Of a stretch of DNA of 28,425 nucleotides, positions 15,380-21,596 are shown piece after piece. How positions within the stretch are numbered: the first letter of the stretch is position 1; every line of letters begins with the position of its first letter. This DNA comes from JAGOPO01 sp038065515. GTDB lineage: Bacteria; Patescibacteriota; Minisyncoccia; 2-02-FULL-40-12; GWA2-44-9. Where the stretch lies: the NCBI GenBank assembly GCA_038065515.1, contig JBBTQV010000015.1, positions 1-28,425 on the forward strand, read 5' to 3'. Made by a program: the position numbers and the translations under genes. Below the pieces are notes generated by a model. It worked only from the letters and a program-made list of their open reading frames with translations, was not told the origin of the DNA and did not search any database.

Positions 15380-15553
15380 TCAGACGGCGGCGCGGAGTGC
15401 GTTCTCCAGCCGAGCCGCTTTTTCCTCGTCCGGCTCGTTATGCAATCTTCGCACCACGGTCATGCCGCCCTTGTAGGCAAGCAGTCCCAGAATGGCGACC
15501 GCGAGGATGGCAAGACTCGGCTTCGCATCTTCGACCAACTCGTCGATTCTCAT
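15380..15553 (-). CDS. 57-aa single-pass membrane protein
   Basis: A minus-strand gene with a full set of signals: TTGACT/TATAAT promoter, AAGGAGG 4 nt before ATG (15551-15553), and an intrinsic terminator. The product starts MRIDELVEDAKPS, has one hydrophobic helix at about residues 13-27 (SLAILAVAILGLLAY), and ends with a charged, helical cytoplasmic-type tail (EPDEEKAARLENALRA). Not recognised. The complete regulatory context makes it one of the better supported small genes here, although it is short. Confidence 0.78.
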   Translation of the reverse strand: MRIDELVEDAKPSLAILAVAILGLLAYKGGMTVVRRLHNEPDEEKAARLENALRAAV

Positions 15554-15581
15554 AACTCCTCCTTTGGAACTGCTATTTTAT

Positions 15582-15609
15582 ATTATACTCTTTCTGCAGA
15601 GAAAGTCAA
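15582..15609 (-). promoter_or_regulatory. Sigma70-type promoter of the 57-aa gene
   Basis: On the minus strand TTGACT (15604-15609), a 16-nt gap and TATAAT (15582-15587). This is a near-consensus classic promoter, with a leader of about 20 nt containing the ribosome binding site. Confidence 0.8.
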
Positions 15610-15680
15610 GCCTCGTATTGATATACCCTCATATACCTATTAGTCCACATTGTGAGGTTTCCGTTCTCGGAAGAACGGGG

Positions 15681-15686
15681 TATACT
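15681..15686 (+). promoter_or_regulatory. -10 box, near-leaderless GTG start
   Basis: TATACT ends 7 nt before the GTG at 15694. The in-frame ATG at 15652 lies upstream of this box, so GTG 15694 is preferred as the start. Confidence 0.5.
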
Positions 15687-15693
15687 GATTGTT

Positions 15694-17661
15694 GTGAAGA
15701 TTATTAATGTTCTCAAGGACGACTCTTTCGAAGAGATACTGGGGTTGTTCCGTAAAGCGCCCGAAGGTGAAGTTTTTCTCGTACTGCCAAAAAACGGCAA
15801 GCTTTTCCGGCACGAAGATCACTTTGCCGTATTTGCCAGCGAGGCGAATCAGGGAACAAAGACGGTTTCAATTCTCACGCCCAATCCGGACACCGCCGCC
15901 TTAGCGCACAAGTTCGGATTTACCGTTGTTGCATCAAAGAAACCGGGAAAGGCTGTTCCGGCAAGGAAGGCCGCAGCCGTACTTGCCAGCTTACCACCAC
16001 CGGCCGACCCAGATATCCGCGATGAGCAGGACGATGCGTTCAGTGATGTGCCGATGACCTCGGACGCGACGATGGGCAACGACAATATCGATTCCGTCGC
16101 AAACGAAGTCGACCCACTTCGCAATATGCATGTCCTTGATGAGGAGGGTAATCCTGTTGATGAAAACGAAGACGGCAAAACCGACGAACCCAAAGAAGAA
16201 GACCTGACCATCGCCGACAGTCAGTCTGAATTTGTCTCTTCACCGCAGAGCGCATCGTCGGCAACGCTCGCATCAGCGCTCGATGGTGTCCGTGGCGGCG
16301 TGCCGCAGAGAACGCTCACTCCGAAATCGCACGCCGAGAAAGCGGCACCTATTGCAGTGCAGCGTGCGCACGAACTTGATTACATTGATGCGGTCTGGCG
16401 CGACAAAGTCGGCAAAGGTCCGCGGTCAACATTCTTAGCTCCGAAATTACCGTCGTTCTTCTCCCGCATATTCTCGAAAAGCGCACGCACGGCAGGCGGT
16501 TCATCAATGCCCAAAAAAGTTGCCGTAGGCATCCTGCTTGCCGCAATCGTCATCCTCGGTTCAGTCATATATGCGACCACCGGCTCCGCACATGTGTCGC
16601 TCTCACCCATCGGCAAACCGCTGGGTACCCAGATTATCGTGCAGGCATCCGACACTTTCACCACGGTTGACGATAATTTCCTCAAGATACCGGGCCAGCT
16701 GTTGGAGGTTAGTAAGACGGCAACGAATACCGTGCCCGCGACCGGCTCCCGCGATGTCGCATCGAAGGCGCGCGGCAAGCTGACCGTATACAATGCATAC
16801 TCTTCATCGCCGCAAACCCTCGTTGCGACTACGCGCTTCCAATCTTCAAACGGGCTAGTCTTCCGCACCCTGCAGAATATCACGGTGCCCGGCAGTACGG
16901 TGAAGGCGGGCAAAACAGTCGCAGGAACGGTCGCCGTTGATGTTGTTGCCGATAAACCGGGGACAGATTATAACATCGTGGCGGGGAAGTTCACTATTAT
17001 GGCGTTTATCGAAAAAGGAGACACTGAAAAAGCAAAACAGTTCTACGGTGTCTCTGACCAGCCGATGTCCGGTGGTGCAAGTGGTCCCTCCACGGTCGTG
17101 ACACAGGCCGATTTCGACAGCGCACGCGACGCGGCAATCGCCGCGGTCAAAGAACAGATAAAATCAGCCCTAGCCTCGCAAGGTCCCGAGCTGATGGTCA
17201 TCGACGGCGATTCGCCGGCCATGAAAGACACGCAGAGCTCGTCACGGATAGATGATGCAGCCGACAGTGTCACTGCAACGGCCACGGGCACCCTCAAGAC
17301 GGTCGCGTTCAGAACCGCCGATCTGCAGGATCTCATCCGCCGAAGTATCCTCAAGAAAGATCGTCTCATCGTGATGCCCGAAAAACTGCAGTTTACATAC
17401 TCTGATATCTCGTTTAAGCCCGATCTGGGAACGCTCACCTTCACCGTTGCCGTCAAAGGCACCGGCTTCATGTCGGTGGATACCGATGCCATCAAACAAG
17501 ATATCGGGGGCAAAAACACCGAGGATATCCGCGCGTATTTCAAGGACAAAGAGGGAGTGCGGTCGGCCACCGTCACACTGTCTCCGTTCTGGGTTTCCAA
17601 AGTGCCCGAAAATGCCTCCAAAATCAACCTTGAGCTCCTCTACGACCAAAACGGCCAATAG
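15694..17661 (+). CDS. Single-pass membrane protein with baseplate J-like extracytoplasmic domain
   Basis: A 655-aa protein. Residues 1-80 form a compact cytoplasmic domain (VKIINVLKDDSFEEILGLFR ... TPNPDTAALAHKFGF). An acidic, Pro/Ser-rich linker follows, then a membrane helix near residues 271-292 (VAVGILLAAIVILGSVIYA). The C-terminal 360 residues lie outside the cell and contain GKLTVYNAYSSSPQTLVATT, VFRTLQNITVPG and AGTVAVDVVADKPGTDYNIVAG. That is the pattern annotated as baseplate J/gp47-like in many Patescibacteria genomes. No other phage-tail gene is nearby, so this is probably a resident cell-surface protein rather than a tail part. Its function is unknown. Confidence 0.75.
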   Translation: MKIINVLKDDSFEEILGLFRKAPEGEVFLVLPKNGKLFRHEDHFAVFASEANQGTKTVSILTPNPDTAALAHKFGFTVVASKKPGKAVPARKAAAVLASLPPPADPDIRDEQDDAFSDVPMTSDATMGNDNIDSVANEVDPLRNMHVLDEEGNPVDENEDGKTDEPKEEDLTIADSQSEFVSSPQSASSATLASALDGVRGGVPQRTLTPKSHAEKAAPIAVQRAHELDYIDAVWRDKVGKGPRSTFLAPKLPSFFSRIFSKSARTAGGSSMPKKVAVGILLAAIVILGSVIYATTGSAHVSLSPIGKPLGTQIIVQASDTFTTVDDNFLKIPGQLLEVSKTATNTVPATGSRDVASKARGKLTVYNAYSSSPQTLVATTRFQSSNGLVFRTLQNITVPGSTVKAGKTVAGTVAVDVVADKPGTDYNIVAGKFTIMAFIEKGDTEKAKQFYGVSDQPMSGGASGPSTVVTQADFDSARDAAIAAVKEQIKSALASQGPELMVIDGDSPAMKDTQSSSRIDDAADSVTATATGTLKTVAFRTADLQDLIRRSILKKDRLIVMPEKLQFTYSDISFKPDLGTLTFTVAVKGTGFMSVDTDAIKQDIGGKNTEDIRAYFKDKEGVRSATVTLSPFWVSKVPENASKINLELLYDQNGQ

Positions 17662-17665
17662 GACC

Positions 17666-17681
17666 CTGCCTGTCCAGGCAG
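17666..17681. repeat. Small CTGCC-type palindrome, possible weak terminator
   Basis: CTGCCT-GTCC-AGGCAG lies 4 nt after the stop of the baseplate-J-like gene and just before the infA -35. Only TCGTTT follows, so any termination would be partial. Confidence 0.45.
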
Positions 17682-17685
17682 TCGT

Positions 17686-17714
17686 TTGACAGTAGCAGAG
17701 CCATCTGCTAATAT
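17686..17714 (+). promoter_or_regulatory. Consensus promoter of the ribosomal protein block
   Basis: TTGACA (17686-17691), exactly 17 nt, then TGC-TAATAT with the -10 at 17709-17714. This is the strongest plus-strand promoter in the window, with an ideal -35, ideal spacing and an extended -10. The predicted start near 17721 rules out translation from the top of the open frame at 17686. Confidence 0.88.
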
Positions 17715-17732
17715 AGTCAGGCTTTGTATCGG

Positions 17733-17746
17733 CTGCCTTGCGGCAG
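17733..17746 (+). repeat. Hairpin in the infA leader
   Basis: CTGCC-TTGC-GGCAG lies in the short leader between the promoter and the infA start. Its 3' arm overlaps the only Shine-Dalgarno-like bases (GGCAGG), so it could hide the ribosome binding site. Confidence 0.45.
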
Positions 17747-17754
17747 GTATGGGC

Positions 17755-17982
17755 ATGCAAAGAGCACCCTTGAACGACCAGCAAAAGCAAAAAGTTACAG
17801 GCGTCGTCATCGAACCGTTGCCTGACGCTACCTTCCGTGTGCAATTAGAAGACGGGACGGTTGTGCTCGCCTATTTGGCGGGCAAAATGCGCCTGCACTA
17901 TGTCAAAGTCATGCTCGGAGACAAGGTAACTCTGGAATTGAGCCCCGACCGCGCCCGTGGACGCATCGTCTACCGCAATTAA
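17755..17982 (+). CDS. infA: Translation initiation factor IF-1
   Basis: A 75-aa S1-like OB-fold protein that binds the ribosomal A site during initiation. VTGVVIEPLPDATFRVQLED, then YLAGKMRLHYVKVMLGDKV and LSPDRARGRIVYRN align along the whole IF-1 family. ATG 17755 was chosen because it lies 7 nt after a weak AGG; ATG 17749 two codons earlier is an alternative. Longer starts lie inside the promoter. It is the first gene of the infA-rpmJ-rpsM-rpsK-rpsD-rpoA-rplQ-rplM-rpsI block. Confidence 0.95.
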   Translation: MQRAPLNDQQKQKVTGVVIEPLPDATFRVQLEDGTVVLAYLAGKMRLHYVKVMLGDKVTLELSPDRARGRIVYRN

Positions 17983-18023
17983 CCTGCGGAATACAAGGAG
18001 TCTAGTCAGTCTTATTTTGTAAA

Positions 18024-18137
18024 ATGAAGGTACAGGCATCTGTAAAACCCATGTGCAAGAACTGCAAGCTCGTACGGCGCAAGAAGCGTCTGTATTGTAT
18101 TTGCAAGATTGCCAAGCATAAACAACGCCAAGGCTAA
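18024..18137 (+). CDS. rpmJ: 50S ribosomal protein L36
   Basis: A 37-aa protein beginning MKVQASVKPMCKNCKLV and ending KHKQRQG, the canonical L36 ends. The zinc ribbon ligands are C11, C14, C27 and H32, so this is the zinc-binding form; C25 is an extra Cys. It lies 41 nt after infA with no clear Shine-Dalgarno site. A TATTTT at 18013-18018 is 5 nt before the ATG, but I do not count it as a promoter. The gene is followed by an AT-rich repeat element. Confidence 0.96.
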   Translation: MKVQASVKPMCKNCKLVRRKKRLYCICKIAKHKQRQG

Positions 18138-18231
18138 GGGAATATCAAAATGCAAATATCAAAATGCAAAATTGAAGCGGCAGTATTTCGGGATCTTTCA
18201 TTTTTGATTTTTAACTTCTAATTTTCGAGAT
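18138..18231. repeat. AT-rich palindromic element between rpmJ and rpsM
   Basis: The left arm is a perfect 14-bp tandem repeat, AATATCAAAATGCA at 18141-18154 and 18155-18168, followed by AAATT. The right arm at 18200-18225 is a T-rich 26-mer (ATTTTTGATTTTT, then AACTTCTAATTTT) that is roughly complementary to the left arm. The right arm matches 19195-19220 in 24 of 26 positions. The base composition is sharply different from both flanking genes. Its last bases, TAATTT, could serve as a -10 seven nt before rpsM. Confidence 0.7.
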
Positions 18232-18618
18232 ATGCCTCGCATCTTTGGAGCCACCATTCCTGATAATAAGAAAATCCTGTATGCTCTTCCGTATTTGTAC
18301 GGCATCGGATTGACGACCTCGGGCATCATCCTCAAGAGCGCGGGTATCGATCCCGATAAGAAAGCAAGCGAACTTTCCGGAGAGGAGCTTGGCAAAATCC
18401 AGAAAATCATTGAACGCGCCTATAAGATAGAGGGGGATTTACGCAAAGAGGTCGGTGAAAACCAGAAGCATTATAAAGAGACTGGCACCTGGCGTGGTTC
18501 ACGGCTTTCTCGTCGCCTGCCCGTCAAAGGCCGCACCAAAACCAACAGCCGCACGACCCGTGGCAATGTCCGCCACACGATGGGTTCGGGCCGTTCCAAA
18601 GCTTCGGAGAAGACATGA
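18232..18618 (+). CDS. rpsM: 30S ribosomal protein S13
   Basis: A 128-aa S13. It begins PRIFGATIPDNKKILYAL and contains YGIGLTTSGIILKSAGID, the helix-hairpin-helix region that contacts 23S rRNA in the intersubunit bridge. The C-terminal basic tail includes RRLPVKGRTKTNSRTTRG. Length is normal. There is no Shine-Dalgarno site, and the AT-rich repeat element ends directly before the start codon. rpsK follows 7 nt after the stop. Confidence 0.96.
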   Translation: MPRIFGATIPDNKKILYALPYLYGIGLTTSGIILKSAGIDPDKKASELSGEELGKIQKIIERAYKIEGDLRKEVGENQKHYKETGTWRGSRLSRRLPVKGRTKTNSRTTRGNVRHTMGSGRSKASEKT

Positions 18619-18625
18619 TACCCTT

Positions 18626-19111
18626 ATGCCTACATCTAAAAAACCGGCAGTAACAAAAGAGCCGAAAGCGGCCAAAGAACCGAAAATCGTGGCACCTGAA
18701 ACTGCCGATATTGCGGTTGCCGAGGCGCCGGTTGTTGCGAAGGCCGTCAAAGCATCCAAGAAGCAGGTGCTCAACGGCGTCGTGCATATCAATATTTCAT
18801 ACAACAATACGCTTATCGCCATCAGCGATCTGGCAGGCAATGTCATTGCATTCTCCAGCGCAGGACTCTTGGGCTTCAAGGGCAGTAAGAAGTCCACCCC
18901 GTATGCCGCAAACTTGGTCGCTAAGGATGTCATCGAGAAATCCAAACGGTTTGGCCTGATGAATGTACGCATTTCGGTCAAAGGCGTCGGTCCGGCCCGT
19001 GAGAGCGCAATTCGCGGAATCGCAGGCACCGGCATGAATATCAGCTCCATTATGGATACGACCCCCGTTCCGCACAACGGTGTAAAATCGTCCAAGCCCC
19101 GCCGCATCTAA
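18626..19111 (+). CDS. rpsK: 30S ribosomal protein S11 with long N-terminal extension
   Basis: A 161-aa protein against a usual 120-130. From residue 49 onward it is a normal S11: NGVVHINISYNNTLIAISD, GLLGFKGSKKSTPYAANLVA and DTTPVPHNGVKSSKPRRI. The first 45 residues are a Lys/Ala/Pro/Glu low-complexity extension (SKKPAVTKEPKAAKEPKIV and so on) unlike the family. ATG 18626 is the first plausible start after the rpsM stop. Earlier in-frame codons overlap rpsM. S11 sits on the platform near the mRNA exit, so the tail would reach toward the mRNA/anti-SD region. Confidence 0.94.
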   Translation: MPTSKKPAVTKEPKAAKEPKIVAPETADIAVAEAPVVAKAVKASKKQVLNGVVHINISYNNTLIAISDLAGNVIAFSSAGLLGFKGSKKSTPYAANLVAKDVIEKSKRFGLMNVRISVKGVGPARESAIRGIAGTGMNISSIMDTTPVPHNGVKSSKPRRI

Positions 19112-19225
19112 AAAATTCAAAATATGCAAAAATCAATATGCAAAATTGCAGACTCGAGATTACATCCAGAATATGCAGTGGTTTTTCAATTTAGATTTTT
19201 GATTTTTCACTTTTAATTTTGCAAC
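19112..19225. repeat. Second AT-rich palindromic element, between rpsK and rpsD
   Basis: The left arm holds two copies of AATATGCAAA-like sequence (about 19121 and 19136) ending AAAATTG. The right arm at 19195-19220 is the T-rich 26-mer shared with the element before rpsM, with 2 mismatches. The central 35 nt differ between copies. TAATTT at 19214-19219 lies exactly 6 nt before the rpsD ATG, so the arm may double as a -10 element. Confidence 0.7.
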
Positions 19226-19870
19226 ATGGCACGCTATCTTGGACCGCGGGATAAAATCGAACGCAGACTCGGAGAACGGCTCGGCCTCAAGGGCGAGCGC
19301 TCCAATTCGCCAAAATCCGGTATTGTGAAACGGCCGTATCCGCCCGGTCAGCACGGCTCGGGACGCCGCCCGCGCAAACTGTCCGAATACGGCACCCAGT
19401 TGCGCAGTAAACAGAAAGTCCGCCAGATGTACCGCCTGATGGAAAAGCCGTTCAAGGCGTATGTGAAGAAGGCGCTGGAGAACACCAAGAAGGAATCTCC
19501 GTACACGGCCGTCATCAAATCGCTCGAAATGCGTTTGGACAATGTCGTCTATCGCATGGGTCTCGGGCAGTCTCGCGATCAGGCGCACCAGCTGGTCAGC
19601 CACGGCCACATCACCCTCAACGGCAAGCGCGCCAAGACTTCTTCCATCGCAGTCCGCGTCGGGGATGTCATCGGCATCCGCGAGCATTCCAAGGCATTGC
19701 CGTTCTTCAGCGCCCTGATGCCGCGTTGGTTCGCCGAGCACACCGCTCCCGACTGGCTAACGGTAGACAAAACAATCCCGACTGCAACCGTAAAGTCCAC
19801 GCCCACCGCAGATACCAGCGGCGTACAGACCACGGATTTGCAGGCGATTATCGAATATTATTCGAGATAG
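19226..19870 (+). CDS. rpsD: 30S ribosomal protein S4
   Basis: A 214-aa S4, a primary 16S rRNA binder. It begins ARYLGPRDKIERRLGERLGL and lacks the four N-terminal Cys, so this is the zinc-free form. The S4 RNA-binding domain is intact: LEMRLDNVVYRMGLGQSRDQ then AHQLVSHGHITLNGKR. It ends IIEYYSR, as expected. Length is normal, with a slightly Thr-rich insertion at about 183-203. In many bacteria S4 is the autogenous repressor of its operon. Here the structured spacer lies directly downstream, before rpoA. Confidence 0.96.
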   Translation: MARYLGPRDKIERRLGERLGLKGERSNSPKSGIVKRPYPPGQHGSGRRPRKLSEYGTQLRSKQKVRQMYRLMEKPFKAYVKKALENTKKESPYTAVIKSLEMRLDNVVYRMGLGQSRDQAHQLVSHGHITLNGKRAKTSSIAVRVGDVIGIREHSKALPFFSALMPRWFAEHTAPDWLTVDKTIPTATVKSTPTADTSGVQTTDLQAIIEYYSR

Positions 19871-19871
19871 G

Positions 19872-20108
19872 GCCTCTTTAATAATACTTTTCATGTCGAA
19901 ATTGTCATGTGCTGTACGAAAGAGGTAAAGATTGAGGAGGAATAGCGTGTGCCATTCTGACGAGATCTGAACTTCTTGCAGTCAGCAGATGGCAATTGCA
20001 GACGAAAAGGTATTGTTAATGAGGTCCTTAAGTTAATCAGGTAGCTTGCGCGAACGGACCGGGAGCACCGACCACTAACCTCCTATCCTCACGATTCGCG
20101 AACGCAAG
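19872..20108 (+). ncRNA. Structured spacer/leader RNA before rpoA
   Basis: Several helices can be drawn. Helix 1 is CCTCTTT (19873-19879) with AAAGAGG (19919-19925). Helix 2 is TGCCAT plus CTGAC (19950-19961) with GTCAG plus ATGGCA (19981-19994), split by a small internal loop. Helix 3 is GGTCC (20023-20027) with GGACC (20056-20060). Competing with it, CTTGCG (20045-20050) can pair with CGCAAG (20103-20108), which ends exactly before the rpoA ATG. AGGAGG (19935-19940) is complementary to CCTCCT (20079-20084). No gene-length frame exists. It matches no riboswitch class I know. S4 or RpoA-linked control is inference. Confidence 0.45.
19947..19970 (+). CDS. Possible 7-residue leader peptide
   Basis: AGGAGG at 19935-19940 is one of the best Shine-Dalgarno sequences in the ribosomal block. 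Six nt later comes GTG TGC CAT TCT GAC GAG ATC TGA, encoding MCHSDEI. The codons form the 5' arm of a hairpin. A ribosome on this mini-frame would open that helix, the arrangement of a translational attenuator upstream of rpoA. The evidence is only the spacing and geometry. Confidence 0.25.
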   Translation: MCHSDEI

Positions 20109-20867
20109 ATGCCATCCGTAATGATTCAGCTCCCCGAAGAAGTAAAAGTAATAAAGAAAGAGGGCAACAAGGCCGTATTTGAAATCGGTCCCTTAATGCC
20201 GGGCTACGGGGCCACGGTGGCAAACCCGCTCCGGCGTGTGCTGTTGTCGTCTCTGGAGGGGTCTGCGGTCACCTCCATCAAGATTGTCGGCGTAGAGCAC
20301 GAATTCGGTGCCATCACTGGCGTTCAGGAGGATGTCATCGAAATCATCCTCAACCTCAAAAAGCTCCGCTTCCGCTGTTTCTCCGATGACCCCGTCACCG
20401 TCCGCCTCATCGCAAAGGGGGATACCGAAGTCACGGGTAACGATATCCAGCTTACCTCCGATGTCGAGCTCATCAATACTGACCAGCACATCTGCACGCT
20501 CACCGACAAGAAAGCCGAAATCGACATGGAACTCACGGTTCAGAAAGGCCGCGGATATGTCTCCGTGGAGATGCGCCAGAAGGAGAAGCTTCCTATCGGC
20601 GTCATTGCCATCGATGCAGCGTTCTCGCCAGTCCGCCTCGTGAACTTCTCCATTGATGATGTCCGCGTCGGCCAGCGTATCGACTTCAACAAGGTCACCA
20701 TGGAAGTTGAAACTGACGGCGCCATCCAGCCGGAGCAGGCGATGAAAGAAGCCGCCACCATTCTTGCCGACCACTTTGCACTCGTTGCGCAGATCACCGT
20801 TCCTGAACAAGCCCAGGCAAAGCCGGCGAAGAAGGCAAAAACGGTAAAGAAAGCCAAGAAAGAGTAG
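20109..20867 (+). CDS. rpoA: RNA polymerase alpha subunit lacking the C-terminal domain
   Basis: A 252-aa protein. The N-terminal assembly domain is complete: EIGPLMPGYGATVANPLRRV, LLSSLEGSAVTSIKI and VRVGQRIDFNKVTMEVETDG. After residue 230 there is only ITVPEQAQAKPAKKAKTVKK and a few more Lys/Glu residues. The usual alpha-CTD (helices with NLGKKSL-type motifs, residues 250-329 in E. coli) is absent. The stop is followed 35 nt later by rplQ, so no separate CTD follows. The subunit can dimerise and bind beta and beta' but cannot contact UP elements or class I activators through a CTD. A basic tail may bind DNA nonspecifically. Confidence 0.95.
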   Translation: MPSVMIQLPEEVKVIKKEGNKAVFEIGPLMPGYGATVANPLRRVLLSSLEGSAVTSIKIVGVEHEFGAITGVQEDVIEIILNLKKLRFRCFSDDPVTVRLIAKGDTEVTGNDIQLTSDVELINTDQHICTLTDKKAEIDMELTVQKGRGYVSVEMRQKEKLPIGVIAIDAAFSPVRLVNFSIDDVRVGQRIDFNKVTMEVETDGAIQPEQAMKEAATILADHFALVAQITVPEQAQAKPAKKAKTVKKAKKE

Positions 20868-20890
20868 ACAATAGCTAACTTTCGTGATAG

Positions 20891-20896
20891 TATAAT
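20891..20896 (+). promoter_or_regulatory. Consensus -10 before rplQ, leaderless type
   Basis: A perfect TATAAT lies in the 35-nt rpoA-rplQ gap and ends 6 nt before ATG 20903. It would give rplQ-rplM-rpsI a separate transcript starting at the A of ATG. Confidence 0.6.
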
Positions 20897-20902
20897 AAAT
20901 CT

Positions 20903-21250
20903 ATGAAACGCGGTAACAAGCGGGTATTCGGAAGAGAGATGCAGCAACGCAAAGCCTTTATCAAGGGGCTGTTGACGGCGCTCATCGCTCACGGCAAAAT
21001 CCGCACCACCACCGCGCGTGCAAAGACCATCAAGACCGAAGCCGACAAGCTGGTCACACAAGCCAAGCGTGGTACCATCGCGGGCCGCCGCCTCCTGATG
21101 CGCAAAGTCGGCACCGAGGCCGCCACCAAGATGTTCAAAGAAGTCGCCCCGAAATTCGCCGACCGCGCCGGGGGATACACCCGTGTCATCAAACTGGGAC
21201 GCCGTCAGTCCGACGGTTCGCCTGTAGCAATTGTGGAGTTTGTTTCATAA
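20903..21250 (+). CDS. rplQ: 50S ribosomal protein L17
   Basis: A 115-aa L17, located near the peptide exit tunnel. Family signatures are QQRKAFIKGLLTALIAHGKI, then TTTARAKTIKTEADKLVTQA and GGYTRVIKLGRRQSDGSPVA with IVEFV at the end. The N-terminus MKRGNKRVFGREM is a variant of the common MRH-x-x-x-x-x-LGR start. It lies 35 nt after rpoA with its own -10 box and no Shine-Dalgarno site. rplM follows 4 nt after the stop. Confidence 0.96.
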   Translation: MKRGNKRVFGREMQQRKAFIKGLLTALIAHGKIRTTTARAKTIKTEADKLVTQAKRGTIAGRRLLMRKVGTEAATKMFKEVAPKFADRAGGYTRVIKLGRRQSDGSPVAIVEFVS

Positions 21251-21254
21251 ACCG

Positions 21255-21596
21255 ATGAAAATCCTCGAAATCGACGCAACAAATCAGTCACTCGGCCGCA
21301 TGGCATCCCGTATCGCCATGCTGTTGCGCGGCAAAGATACGCCCGGCTGGACTCCCAACATCATCCCCGATGTGCAGGTGGTCGTGCACAATCTCGACAA
21401 AATCGTCTTCAAAGGCACCAAGGCGCAGTCCACCATCTTCTACAAGCACTCGCTGTATCCGGGTAGTATGAAAGAGCGCACCCTGGAACAGCGGTGGGCG
21501 AAAGACAAGAAAGAAGTCCTGCGTATGGCAGTGCGCGGTATGCTTCCGGAGAACCGCCAACGCAGTGAACTGCTCAATCACATCATCGTTAAATAA
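21255..21596 (+). CDS. rplM: 50S ribosomal protein L13
   Basis: A 113-aa L13, an early-assembly 23S rRNA binder. The sequence MKILEIDATNQSLGRMASRI and AMLLRGKDTPGWTPNIIPDV match the family core, as does MAVRGMLPENRQR, the conserved M-x-V-x-G-M-L-P motif. It is shorter than typical L13 (about 140 aa). Residues normally found at the N-terminus (T-x-x-x-K) and in the C-terminal tail are missing. ATG 21255 was chosen over an in-frame codon at 21231 inside rplQ. It overlaps rpsI by one base (TAATG). Confidence 0.95.
   Translation: MKILEIDATNQSLGRMASRIAMLLRGKDTPGWTPNIIPDVQVVVHNLDKIVFKGTKAQSTIFYKHSLYPGSMKERTLEQRWAKDKKEVLRMAVRGMLPENRQRSELLNHIIVK

Noticed and set aside
15694..17661. Prophage or contractile injection system based on the baseplate J-like domain
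   Set aside because: No other phage or tail gene lies nearby. The protein has a membrane helix and the neighbours are core translation genes.
17686..17748. Longer infA beginning at 17686
   Set aside because: This stretch contains the -35 and -10 elements of the promoter and is not part of the transcript.
18141..18168. CRISPR-like repeat
   Set aside because: There are only two directly adjacent 14-bp copies without spacers. This is a simple tandem repeat in an AT-rich palindrome.
19872..20108. tmRNA, SRP RNA, RNase P RNA or T-box in the rpsD-rpoA gap
   Set aside because: None of the diagnostic sequences (tRNA-like ends, the GGAA-type SRP tetraloop region, P4 helix, T-box sequence) can be found, and the length does not fit.
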